Program-made: the position numbers and the translations under genes
Source: Balneolaceae bacterium
GTDB taxonomy: Bacteria; Bacteroidota; Rhodothermia; Balneolales; Balneolaceae
DNA length: 64,000 nucleotides
Direction: 5' to 3'
NCBI GenBank assembly: GCA_034521495.1
Contig: JAXHMK010000010.1
Coordinates: 682,001 to 746,000, forward strand
In this document: in pieces, positions 46,596 to 54,738 of the stretch
Numbering within the stretch: the first letter of the stretch is position 1
How the letters are laid out: every line of letters starts with the position of its first letter
Notes under the pieces: generated by a model
What the model was told of the DNA's origin: nothing
What the model saw: the letters and a program-made list of their open reading frames with translations, nothing else
Database searches by the model: none

Positions 46596-47813
46596 TTAGA
46601 AACGGTCAAAATTATCGAATGGAGTTCGCGGCGTAATGTGCTTTGGCGGCCTTGATGAGCCTTGATTTTCATCATTATCATTTCTCTTTCGGTCTGGCCG
46701 TTTACGCTTTCGTTCGCTCGAGGAACTGCTGCTTTTACTTCGTCTTTTCCTGTCGGAGGAAGAACTCTTGCGCTTTCTGAATCGCTTCTTACTTTTATCA
46801 GATTTGCGGCTGCGTTTCTTACTCTTCTTACCACCGCCCGAACTGCTGTTCGCTTCTTTGATATAGACCTTCTGTTGCACAATGCCTTTTTCTTGCGAAG
46901 GATTGGTGTAGATAGGCCGTAATTCAGTAGCAAGCCAGGCTGGAAAGAATTTATCGCGTGCTTCACGTAACAGGACAAACGGATTGGTATACCGGGCTGA
47001 AAAATGGCCGATAACCAAAAGTTTTGTCTGAGCTTCATTAGCTACCCGAGCTGCATCTGCTGACGTTGAATGCCCCGTTTCGGCAGCTTTTTCAGCCAAT
47101 GACTCACTGAATGTTGCTTCGTGATAAAGGATATTCGTATTCTTAGCCAATTCCACAGCATTGGGATGATATTTCGTATCCGTCACATAGGCAAAGCTAT
47201 CACCGGGGCGTGGGTGACCTACAATATCGTAGGACTTCACTATGGTGCCGTCTTCCAGTTCTACATCTTCGCCGGCTTTGAGAGCTTTATATTGTGCATC
47301 TTCACTAATTCCCATCGCTTCAGCTTTTTCAGCATCCACTTTTCCGGGCCTGTCTTTTTCCTGGAACCGGTAGCCAATACAAAAAGTGGTATGGTTTAGC
47401 GGTCGGGCTTCTACATAATATTCATCTTCATCTACCACCCGTTCTTCCTCAAAATCTTCCTCAACTTCAACAAAGTTAATGTCAAAATTTAGGTGAACAT
47501 TTGCGAAATTCAGGTTCCACTCAACATAATCTTTAATTCCTTTCGGACCTATGATATTGAGTGATTTTTCCCGCCGTTGTAACTGCAGAGTAGAAAGAAG
47601 TCCTAACATTCCGGAGTAGTGATCCATATCGAAATGGGAAATGAAGATATTTTCAATCTTCGACCGTTTGAGCCCGGCCTGTAACATCCTCATTTGAGCG
47701 CTTTCACCACAGTCGAAAAGATGTACATCTCCTTCTCTCCAAAGTGCAACGGATGGTAAGTGTCTGGTTGCAGTGGGCGTTGCAGATGCAACACCTAAGG
47801 GTACAATAATCAT
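46596..47813 (-). CDS. rnz: RNase Z with altered metal motif and basic disordered tail
   Basis: A 405-residue metallo-beta-lactamase nuclease family member; RNase Z cuts tRNA 3' trailers. Residues 1-~305 form the catalytic domain: LGVASATPTATRHLPS at the start, then SHFDMDHYSGMLGL, the exosite-like region, TDTKYHPNA (~203), GHSTSADAARVANEA (~240) and GHFSARYTNP (~262). The canonical HxHxDH is here HFDMDH, so the second metal-ligand His (position 62) is Asp. The last ~80 residues are almost all Lys/Arg/Ser (KKSKKRSRKSDKSKKRFRKR), which is unusual. It lies between two ABC half-subunits. Confidence 0.9.
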   Translation of the reverse strand: MIIVPLGVASATPTATRHLPSVALWREGDVHLFDCGESAQMRMLQAGLKRSKIENIFISHFDMDHYSGMLGLLSTLQLQRREKSLNIIGPKGIKDYVEWNLNFANVHLNFDINFVEVEEDFEEERVVDEDEYYVEARPLNHTTFCIGYRFQEKDRPGKVDAEKAEAMGISEDAQYKALKAGEDVELEDGTIVKSYDIVGHPRPGDSFAYVTDTKYHPNAVELAKNTNILYHEATFSESLAEKAAETGHSTSADAARVANEAQTKLLVIGHFSARYTNPFVLLREARDKFFPAWLATELRPIYTNPSQEKGIVQQKVYIKEANSSSGGGKKSKKRSRKSDKSKKRFRKRKSSSSDRKRRSKSSSSSSERKRKRPDRKRNDNDENQGSSRPPKHITPRTPFDNFDRF

Positions 47814-47877
47814 TGTTTATCTCCCGTATGTTTTATGGGCTTTTGCCGTTCAAACAAAAGGTCCCCGTTTTTGTGTT

Positions 47878-49680
47878 TTATATTTGAGCCAATTCTTGTT
47901 CAAGAAGTTGCTTGCGGTACATATCAGAGTAACGTCCTTCGCCATCTATTAATTCATCATGAGTACCGGCTTCAATAATTGAACCATCTTGAATATAAAA
48001 AATTGTATCGGCGTTTTTAACAGTAGAAATTCTATGTGATATCATAATTGTTGTTACGTGTGACAGCTCCACCCTCAAATGCTCCAATATGGCATCTTCT
48101 GTTTTTGTATCAACGGCACTGAGCGAATCGTCGAAAATAACTATGCCGGGTTTTTTTATAATAGCCCTGGCTATTGCCGTCCTCTGTTTTTGACCCCCTG
48201 AAAGAGTAATACCTCTTTCTCCAACAAGTGTCTCAAATTTTTTCTCAAAATCCAAAATATTCTGCAATACTTCTGCACTATCTGCCGCTTCTTCAATCTG
48301 TTTCATCGATGCATCTTCAACACCGAAAGCTATATTTTCTTTCACCGTTGTTGAAAATAAAAATGTTTCCTGGGGAACATACCCGATCAGATCTCTCAAA
48401 TCCCGAAGCCTCCACTCTTTTATATTTACCCCGTCTATGAGAATCTCTCCCTCGGTTGGATCAAACAACCTGGGAATTAAATTTACAAGTGTTGTTTTAC
48501 CTGCACCGGTTCGTCCTACAATAGCAACATTACTTCCAGCCGGAATTTTCATACTTACATCCTTAATTGCGTATTCATCAGTTCCGGGATATTTAAAACT
48601 CACATTCCTGAACTCTATCTCACCGTTAACTTCTCCTATTGTTCTCTTCGGAGATTCATCTTTGTCCAGTATTTCAATCGGTTCTGATAGCATATTATTG
48701 ATTCTCTCCCAGGAAGCCAGAGATTTTTGAAGTGTATTTACGGTATATCCCAACGCAGCAACCGGCCAGGTTAAATACGCAACATAAATCACAAACTCCG
48801 CAATGTTACCGATGGTAATGGCATCGTCTATCACCATTATACCACCTTTCCAAACCACAATTACAACGGACAGACCAATTAACAAATTAAGTGTGGGATG
48901 AAATAGTGATTCTACAAGATCGAGACGAAGTTTCTTTACGCGATAATCATCACTTTCTTTTTCAAACTTCTCTTGCTCGTATTCCTGGCGGTTGTAGGCT
49001 TTAATAAGCCGGATACTGTTGAACGCCTCATTTGCTTTGCCTGCAATTCTGGAATATTGTTCCTGAATGATTACCTGGTATTTATTGATATATCCGCTCA
49101 CCCAGTAAGCAAAAGCTGAAAGAAATGGCAGCGGTAACAGTGCCCAAAACGTTAGCGTGGGGTTTACAATAATCATCATTGCGATAATAAATCCAGCTCT
49201 TGTAAAAGTGTTGATGGTATACATCAGAACGGGTCCAAAATACTCACGAACCCGTGCAACATCTTCTGTAGCCCGGGTGTAAGTTTCACCTGATGTATTT
49301 GTAGCAAAATAACGTTGCGGAAGCTCAAGTAACTTATCCATCACCTTATTCCGAATATCAAACTCAATTTTTCTTGAGCTTACAATGAGAGTTTGCCGGG
49401 TGGCGAAAAGAAGAATGCCGTAGAGCAGAACAGTACCTACCAGCAATAAAGAATTATAAGCAAGAATTTCACCTGCTTCGCTTGAAAAAAGAATTTCCAT
49501 CATGGAATCATACTCAGCCGAGTATTCTTCTCCCAACAACTCGACTTCATCCATTGTCCGACGTATAAGTACCGGTATCCAGATTAGAAAGAAATTAGAT
49601 CCGGTTAGAAAGAGTGCTCCAAGAAGGAGAATCCATTTATACTTTTTTAAATACCGGTTAAGTTTTTTAAAGGAGTCCAA
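47878..49680 (-). CDS. ABC exporter half-subunit with degenerate Walker B
   Basis: A 600-residue type IV ABC exporter half: six membrane helices (~15-320), then the nucleotide-binding domain with Walker A GRTGAGKTTLVNLIP (~394), canonical signature LSGGQKQ (~498) and Walker B IVIFDDSLSAVD. The catalytic Glu is replaced by Asp, the hallmark of the degenerate site in heterodimeric exporters such as TM287/288 and BmrCD. A TTG start at 49680 is forced by an upstream in-frame stop. A heterodimer with the subunit at 44795 is strongly suggested, with drugs or lipids as candidate substrates. Confidence 0.93.
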   Translation of the reverse strand: MDSFKKLNRYLKKYKWILLLGALFLTGSNFFLIWIPVLIRRTMDEVELLGEEYSAEYDSMMEILFSSEAGEILAYNSLLLVGTVLLYGILLFATRQTLIVSSRKIEFDIRNKVMDKLLELPQRYFATNTSGETYTRATEDVARVREYFGPVLMYTINTFTRAGFIIAMMIIVNPTLTFWALLPLPFLSAFAYWVSGYINKYQVIIQEQYSRIAGKANEAFNSIRLIKAYNRQEYEQEKFEKESDDYRVKKLRLDLVESLFHPTLNLLIGLSVVIVVWKGGIMVIDDAITIGNIAEFVIYVAYLTWPVAALGYTVNTLQKSLASWERINNMLSEPIEILDKDESPKRTIGEVNGEIEFRNVSFKYPGTDEYAIKDVSMKIPAGSNVAIVGRTGAGKTTLVNLIPRLFDPTEGEILIDGVNIKEWRLRDLRDLIGYVPQETFLFSTTVKENIAFGVEDASMKQIEEAADSAEVLQNILDFEKKFETLVGERGITLSGGQKQRTAIARAIIKKPGIVIFDDSLSAVDTKTEDAILEHLRVELSHVTTIMISHRISTVKNADTIFYIQDGSIIEAGTHDELIDGEGRYSDMYRKQLLEQELAQI

Positions 49681-49746
49681 ATCGAAGGTAGTTTACGAGC
49701 CTCTTCTCACTTTGATATTTTTCAACGAACCTGATTAAGATTTCAT

Positions 49747-50775
49747 TCAGAATTTTTTCACCCAGTCATTGGCTAACATATACCCGGATCGATAAGAGTC
49801 ATCCACTGTATTTCCGTTCAGGTAATCACCTGTTAGCGCCAGGGGTGCATCCTCATCTTCCAGCTCCAGGTAGGGACTGTTTATTACTTTTTGAGCACGA
49901 CTATAACGCCAGAAATGTAGTTGCTGCCATTCGGGAGAGGCAGCCCAACCTCCGGCAATCTCGGCAAATTCGCCCAGCATTTTTTTGCTTATTGTGTCTT
50001 CATCACTATCTCTGTATTCCTTTGTAAAGCCACCGGACGTTTGAAGCACAAATGAGGTTTCCTGCGTATCTCGTTTCAAACTTTCGTTGGATATAAACTC
50101 CAGCGGACTGTTTCTGCAGATTACTCCTTCCCAATCGGGTGCTTCCTCACTTCCATAACCCGCCATCAAAGAAAATGCCGGTTGGTACGAAACTTCATCA
50201 ATCTGTCGGACAATCTTCAGAGTATTGGTTTCATCGATGGTTGATGAGATTATTCCATACGCCTGCGGTGCGGGAAGGGCTATAATCACAGCATCGGCTT
50301 CGAAAGTATTGCTGGATGTCAGGTTCATCATCCAGGAACGTTTTTTTGAACGATTGGTTCCAAAATATGTGAGTCCGCCCACTTTCGTTTCTGTGCGAAT
50401 ATCCACCCATCGGGCCAGGTATTTGCCAATTTTATTCATTCCTCCAGTGGAGGTGTAGAGCGCCTCGCTGGATTGATTTGGGGCTGATTCAAGGAATTTT
50501 TCGCCATCATAAGCTGCAAAATTATCGCCCCAGGTTTGAATCAAACCCTGGTCCAGCAGTTCTGCAGTAAACTCACGAAATTCGTTCGATTTTACACCAA
50601 AATAGGAGAGCCCATGATCCATTTTTGAGGAGTTCTCTTTACCGGCATAGCGGGTTGCCATACGCCCGCCATATCCCCTGCTCTTTTCAAATACTGTAAC
50701 TTCGTGTCCCGCCCTGGCTAAAATTCTGCCGGCTGTCAAACCGGAAAGTCCTGCTCCAATTATTCCAATAACCAT
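49747..50775 (-). CDS. FAD-dependent oxidoreductase, renalase/amine-oxidase-like
   Basis: A 342-residue flavoprotein. The dinucleotide motif GIIGAGLSGLTAGRILARAG (~4-23) and VTVFEKSRGYGGRMATR (~26-42) are typical, and KMDHGLSYFG (~51) matches the renalase-type substrate side. The C-terminal ALTGDYLNGNTVDDSYRSG (~313-331) is the FAD-contacting end. Related proteins oxidise NAD(P)H isomers or act on amines; the reaction here is not decided. It stands alone on the minus strand. Confidence 0.85.
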   Translation of the reverse strand: MVIGIIGAGLSGLTAGRILARAGHEVTVFEKSRGYGGRMATRYAGKENSSKMDHGLSYFGVKSNEFREFTAELLDQGLIQTWGDNFAAYDGEKFLESAPNQSSEALYTSTGGMNKIGKYLARWVDIRTETKVGGLTYFGTNRSKKRSWMMNLTSSNTFEADAVIIALPAPQAYGIISSTIDETNTLKIVRQIDEVSYQPAFSLMAGYGSEEAPDWEGVICRNSPLEFISNESLKRDTQETSFVLQTSGGFTKEYRDSDEDTISKKMLGEFAEIAGGWAASPEWQQLHFWRYSRAQKVINSPYLELEDEDAPLALTGDYLNGNTVDDSYRSGYMLANDWVKKF

Positions 50776-50928
50776 ACTCTATGCTAAATTCTTTTTGGAT
50801 GAAATTAGATTTAATACTGTGGTGCAGAAGTTAATGAATGATTCACTCTACTTCTTGTTTTTTTCCATTTTGATACGCACGAATAGATCGAATCCCTTTT
50901 TTATTTTTTAAATCTGTTTACAGAACCA

Positions 50929-52296
50929 CTACACTTCGTACAAATTCACGTTGGGTTGAACCGCTTTTTTATCGAGCAGAGCCGGCCAGTAAGCAACCAC
51001 TTCGCTCGCTTTTGGTCGCCCTCCGGCAAATCCCGTTACACCACTCGGACCGGTTAAAATCAGGGGAGCAATTTCTTTCCCAAATCGATCCAGGTCATCC
51101 TTTGAATCACCATGCACCGAAATTCTCAACTGTACTTCATTTAAATCACTTTGATCTTTTTTCAACTCAGACGCGTCTTCATTACATGCGTTTACACCGA
51201 CAAATTCAACATTGGTTTCTCTGAATGTGATTCCAAGATTTTCTGCCCGCCTCAATAAAATATCACCTGCTCTTTTCGCTTTCTTCAACGCATCCGGCCA
51301 ACTGTAAACCAGCGTTGAGGAGAGTTTATAACCATCGTAATAACTTGCTGATATTTTATAGGTGGGCGTATCGGGCTGCCCCTGAATTCCCCAAACTTTT
51401 ACCCGGTCCTTTTCATCCTGTTTGATACGAACACTGGTAAAATCGGCAATGCAATCGGGAGTTATATATTCTTTTGGATCTCCTATTTCATACAGGAGCT
51501 GTTCTTTCACCGTCATCTCAGATATGAGTCCTCCTGTTCCTTCATGTTTGGTCACATAAAATGACCCGTCCGGAATCGCCTCGATTATTGGAAATCCAAT
51601 ATTCACAAAATCCTCAACAGTTTTCCAATCGGTAAAATTACCACCGCTAACCTGCGCACCGCACTCAATAATATGTCCGGCAATGGTTCCTGCTGCCATT
51701 AGATCGTAATTCTCATAATCCCAATCGAATTCATATACCATCGGAGCAAGTGTGAGCCCCGTATCCGTAACCCGGCCTGTAATCACAATATCTGCTCCTT
51801 TTTCAAGAGCTTCTACAATCGGTCGGCATCCGAAATAAACATTTGCACTCAGCAGATCATTTTTTATTGTCACGATCGATTCACCGGTCTCCATGTTTTT
51901 CAATTCATGACCGGCTTCAATGAACTCTTCCAAATTTGGCAGGATGTCATCCCCATCCACAACAGCAACCTTTAAACCACGAATCCCGGCTTTATCTGCA
52001 ACTTCAAGAATTGCATCTTTGCACGCCACCGGATTCACCCCGCCGGCATTGGAGATCACTTTCACTCCATTATGTTTAATCTCTTGTAAAGTCGCCTCAA
52101 TGACATCCACAAAATCACGTGCATATCCATACTTCTCATTTCTCATACGCTGTTTTTGCATGATAGACATAGTTACCTCTGCCAGGTAATCCATCACCAG
52201 GTAATCAATCTCTCCATTTTTTACCTGATCGATGGGGGCATTCGGCAGATCACCCCAAAAACCCTGTCCAGATGCAATTTTGATCTTTTCTTTCAT
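50929..52296 (-). CDS. DUF1446/AtuA family protein
   Basis: About 455 residues from the ATG at 52296 (MKEKIKIASGQGFWGDLPNA); an upstream ATG at 52338 adds a repeat-derived tail and is less likely. Family blocks are IDYLVMDYLAEVTMSI, VKVISNAGGVNPVACKDAI, ADIVITGRVTDTGLTLAPMV (~180), GAQVSGGNFTDW and GVTGFAGGRPKASEVVAYWP near the C-terminus. AtuA is required for acyclic terpene (citronellol/geranyl) use in Pseudomonas, biochemical role unknown. A carboxylase beta subunit of the related leucine/geranyl pathway lies ~8 kb away on the same strand. Confidence 0.88.
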   Translation of the reverse strand: MKEKIKIASGQGFWGDLPNAPIDQVKNGEIDYLVMDYLAEVTMSIMQKQRMRNEKYGYARDFVDVIEATLQEIKHNGVKVISNAGGVNPVACKDAILEVADKAGIRGLKVAVVDGDDILPNLEEFIEAGHELKNMETGESIVTIKNDLLSANVYFGCRPIVEALEKGADIVITGRVTDTGLTLAPMVYEFDWDYENYDLMAAGTIAGHIIECGAQVSGGNFTDWKTVEDFVNIGFPIIEAIPDGSFYVTKHEGTGGLISEMTVKEQLLYEIGDPKEYITPDCIADFTSVRIKQDEKDRVKVWGIQGQPDTPTYKISASYYDGYKLSSTLVYSWPDALKKAKRAGDILLRRAENLGITFRETNVEFVGVNACNEDASELKKDQSDLNEVQLRISVHGDSKDDLDRFGKEIAPLILTGPSGVTGFAGGRPKASEVVAYWPALLDKKAVQPNVNLYEV

Positions 52297-52349
52297 ACTT
52301 ATTTTTTTGTTTTTCGTGGCTCGTTGTTTGTAGTTCATCGCTCTTTACT

Positions 52350-52375
52350 CGTTCCGAAGGTCCTCCTTCGGAACG
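52350..52375. repeat. Perfect 11-bp hairpin with TCCT loop (REP-like)
   Basis: CGTTCCGAAGG and CCTTCGGAACG form a perfect stem around TCCT. It lies in the divergent gap between the AtuA-like and DUF819 genes. The TCCT loop recurs in the hairpins at 59099 and 60496, which suggests a common repeat style. It is not followed by a T run, so a terminator role is unlikely. Confidence 0.75.
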
Positions 52376-52410
52376 CACATCCGGAAGCTATTGCTCCATT
52401 TAGTGCTCGC

Positions 52411-52457
52411 GCAAGTTTGTAACTTGTGCGGTGTAGATGTACAAGTTACAAACTTGC
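52411..52457. repeat. Perfect 17-bp inverted repeat (REP-like)
   Basis: GCAAGTTTGTAACTTGT and its exact complement at 52441-52457 enclose a 13-base spacer. Each arm is also internally palindromic (AAGTT/AACTT). This is REPIN-like architecture: two imperfect palindromes facing each other. No transposase gene accompanies it here. Confidence 0.8.
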
Positions 52458-52585
52458 ATCAGTAGAGAATAAACATTTTTGGCTCACTACAATCAACTGA
52501 TAACAAATATTTCATATTAACATGAATTTTATCTGATTTATATTCATTTTCCGCCAGTTCAATCATAAAATAACGAATATCTTCA

Positions 52586-53836
52586 ATGCTATTTCCCGTT
52601 GCCGCACTTATTGCTAACGATGCTGTTATTTTTGGAATTCTCATGGCTATTCTCGCCGCCATTTTTATCACCTCAAACAGCAAACACCCATTTTGGCAAA
52701 AATTTTACACATTTGTCCCGGCATTGCTGCTCTGTTATTTTATCCCCTCACTTCTCACAACATTTGGCATAGTAAACGAAGCGGATTCCAACCTATACTT
52801 CGTAGCTTCAAGATATTTACTTCCCGCCTGTTTGGTTCTTTTGACTCTTAGCATCGACTTTAAAGGAATTCTGAATTTGGGGCCAAAAGCCATCATCATG
52901 TTTGTCACGGGAACCGTTGGAATCCTCATTGGTGGCCCACTCGCCATTATTATTGTCGGATTTTTCAATCCTGAAGTAGTTGGCGGAGCCGGACCTGAAG
53001 CGGTTTGGCGAGGACTCTCAACCGTGGCCGGAAGCTGGATCGGCGGCGGTGCCAACCAGGCTGCAATGTATGAAGTATTTGATCCAAGTGATGAACTGTT
53101 CGGAGCTATGGTTACGGTTGATATTATTGTTGCTAACATCTGGATGGCATTTTTGCTCTACGGCGCCGGGATGTCAGACCGGGTAGATGGATGGTTTAAA
53201 GCGGATTCATCAGCTATTACAGAACTCAAAGACAATATCGAGGCGTATCGTGAGAGTATTGCCCGCGTACCCACTTTTTTGGACCTGGTGAAACTTGGAG
53301 CCGTGGCGTTTGTCATTACGGCTTTAGGTCATCTGGCCGGTGATACCATTGCACCCTGGATTTCTGAAAATGCCCCTCTGCTCAAGCAATTCAGTCTTGA
53401 CTCCGCTTTCTTTTGGATTATTGTGGTTGCCACAACCGGCGGACTCATTGCATCCTTCACCAAAGTTCGCAAGCTGGAAGGTGCCGGAGCATCCAAAATC
53501 GGCAGTATCTTTATCTATATTTTGGTGATGACCATCGGCATGAAGATGGATATCTCCTCCATGCTTGATGCGCCCGGATTTTTTATCGTGGGAGCCGTCT
53601 GGATTTTAATTCACATTATCCTGCTTCTCTCTGTTGGGAAACTGATTAAAGCCCCTTTCTTCTTTACGGCTGTGGGAAGCCAGGCAAATATTGGTGGAGC
53701 AGCGTCTGCGCCAATTGTTGCCTCAGCGTTTCACCCGGCACTTGCACCCGTTGGTGTTTTACTTGCTGTCTTGGGATATGCTCTCGGAACGTATGCAGCC
53801 TACGTTTGTGCATTGTTAATGCAGGCGGTGAGTTGA
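52586..53836 (+). CDS. DUF819 family membrane transporter-like protein
   Basis: A 416-residue polytopic membrane protein, roughly 10-11 helices, of the DUF819 (YjcL-like) family. Diagnostic blocks are GLSTVAGSWIGGGANQAAM (~150-168), where a conserved Gly-rich loop breaks a helix, and GSQANIGGAASAPIVASAFHP (~370-390), its second-half counterpart. The two repeats suggest inverted-topology transport like the sodium:solute or bile acid carriers, but the substrate is unknown. It is divergent from the AtuA-like gene across a repeat-rich gap. Confidence 0.88.
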   Translation: MLFPVAALIANDAVIFGILMAILAAIFITSNSKHPFWQKFYTFVPALLLCYFIPSLLTTFGIVNEADSNLYFVASRYLLPACLVLLTLSIDFKGILNLGPKAIIMFVTGTVGILIGGPLAIIIVGFFNPEVVGGAGPEAVWRGLSTVAGSWIGGGANQAAMYEVFDPSDELFGAMVTVDIIVANIWMAFLLYGAGMSDRVDGWFKADSSAITELKDNIEAYRESIARVPTFLDLVKLGAVAFVITALGHLAGDTIAPWISENAPLLKQFSLDSAFFWIIVVATTGGLIASFTKVRKLEGAGASKIGSIFIYILVMTIGMKMDISSMLDAPGFFIVGAVWILIHIILLLSVGKLIKAPFFFTAVGSQANIGGAASAPIVASAFHPALAPVGVLLAVLGYALGTYAAYVCALLMQAVS

Positions 53837-53843
53837 AATACAA

Positions 53844-53876
53844 ACCCGTCAGACCGCTCCAAGCGGTCAGACGGGT
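53844..53876. repeat. GC-rich imperfect palindrome after the DUF819 gene
   Basis: ACCCGTCAGACCGCT pairs with AGCGGTCAGACGGGT (14 of 15 positions) around a 3-base loop, starting ~8 bases after the stop. It may terminate transcription, although no clear T run follows (TACTTTCTCTTT is pyrimidine-rich), or be a REP copy. Confidence 0.7.
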
Positions 53877-53909
53877 ACTTTCTCTTTAGGCAGCATTTCA
53901 GCCAATAAA

Positions 53910-54003
53910 AGACATGGTATTTTTCGTTTTGATTCAACAGGCTTTGTGAGCACTTCATCAAAAACCAGCAGAGAATTTCATGCTATCAAAAAATACCCTG
54001 TCT
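53910..54003 (+). repeat. Dispersed ~95-bp TIR repeat, copy 1
   Basis: Ends are AGACATGGTATTTTT and AAAAAATACCCTGTCT (one mismatch to perfect inversion). The interior AGCACTTCATCAAAAACCA is shared with copy 2. It lies directly 3' of the first toxin gene and ends 14 bases before its stop on the convergent side. Confidence 0.9.
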
Positions 54004-54017
54004 CAAATCACAACTCC

Positions 54018-54326
54018 TTAAACAAAATTTTGAATATTCAACGAATCAGGATCCTGCCGAGTGTCCCAAAATCGAAGAATTATAATTCTTTCAGAATCAG
54101 CTCTGTAAAAAAGTTTGAAATGCTTGTCTATTAAATGGAATCGAATCGGTTTTGAATCAGTAGATAATCCAGCTTCGGGGTAATATTTCGTCAGTTCAAC
54201 CTTCTTTTGGATTTGCTGATTTAGCTTTTTGGAATATTCCCTTGAACCGTTGTGCTCATTCCAAAATTCAAAAACTTTCTCTCTATCAAATTGCGCAGTT
54301 TTTGTCCAAACTACTGTTAAAGCCAT
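54018..54326 (-). CDS. RelE/ParE superfamily toxin
   Basis: A 102-residue type II toxin. The VVWTKTAQFDREKVFEFWNE start, YYPEAGLSTDSKPIRFHLID and KLFYRADSERIIILRFWDTR (~70-89) with the DTRQDPDSL ending are the classic ParE/RelE beta-sheet pattern. RelE members cut ribosome-bound mRNA, ParE members poison gyrase; which applies cannot be told. Its ATG overlaps the antitoxin stop by 10 bases, the usual antitoxin-first order. Direct copies of one repeat lie on both sides of the module. Confidence 0.88.
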   Translation of the reverse strand: MALTVVWTKTAQFDREKVFEFWNEHNGSREYSKKLNQQIQKKVELTKYYPEAGLSTDSKPIRFHLIDKHFKLFYRADSERIIILRFWDTRQDPDSLNIQNFV

Positions 54327-54553
54327 TCTTTAATTTTTTCATTGGCTTCTTTTTCACTCATCAAATTATCTCTTTCAACGTCCCTTTCTGCAACTTTAAT
54401 AGCATCTTTTTCCATTTCGGTTAATGGATAGGGCTCTCCTTTCTTTCGCTCCATTTCAGCATCAATGAATTGCAACAAATGTTGAATCAGATCGGAGTCA
54501 TCAATCTGTTGAATTTTATTCAGCAATTTCTCTTTTTTTTCTTCAGTAGTCAT
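54317..54553 (-). CDS. Antitoxin of the first toxin-antitoxin module
   Basis: A 78-residue acidic/basic helical protein (EEKKEKLLNKIQQIDDSDLI, then TEMEKDAIKVAERDVERDNL and a terminal SEKEANEKIKEWL). The C-terminal repeating charged helix is typical of antitoxins that wrap ParE/RelE toxins. No ribbon-helix-helix motif is evident. It is the first gene of the pair, overlapping the toxin by 10 bases, with a palindromic candidate operator upstream at 54575. Confidence 0.8.
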   Translation of the reverse strand: MTTEEKKEKLLNKIQQIDDSDLIQHLLQFIDAEMERKKGEPYPLTEMEKDAIKVAERDVERDNLMSEKEANEKIKEWL

Positions 54554-54574
54554 AACTGAATTTTTATTAATGAC

Positions 54575-54595
54575 GTTTTGGTATTATAACAAAAC
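54575..54595 (-). promoter_or_regulatory. Candidate operator/promoter of the first TA module
   Basis: GTTTTG and CAAAAC form a 6-bp inverted repeat 22 bases upstream of the antitoxin ATG. On the minus strand the spacer contains TTATAAT, which resembles a -10 element. Autorepression by antitoxin-toxin complexes at such palindromes is the family norm. Confidence 0.4.
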
Positions 54596-54631
54596 GGACT
54601 CATTCTTCAAATATTTATCGTTGAGGCAAAT

Positions 54632-54728
54632 AGACATGGTATTTTTCGTGATGATTCATCACTCTTTGTTAGCACTTCATCAAAAACCAACGAAGAATTT
54701 CTTGCTGACAAGAAAAAATACCATGTCT
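54632..54728 (+). repeat. Dispersed ~95-bp TIR repeat, copy 2
   Basis: Perfect inverted ends AGACATGGTATTTTT and AAAAATACCATGTCT. It lies between the antitoxin and the downstream end of the first amidohydrolase gene (stop at 54739), in the same orientation as copies 1 and 3. Confidence 0.92.
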
Positions 54729-54738
54729 CAATTCTAAC

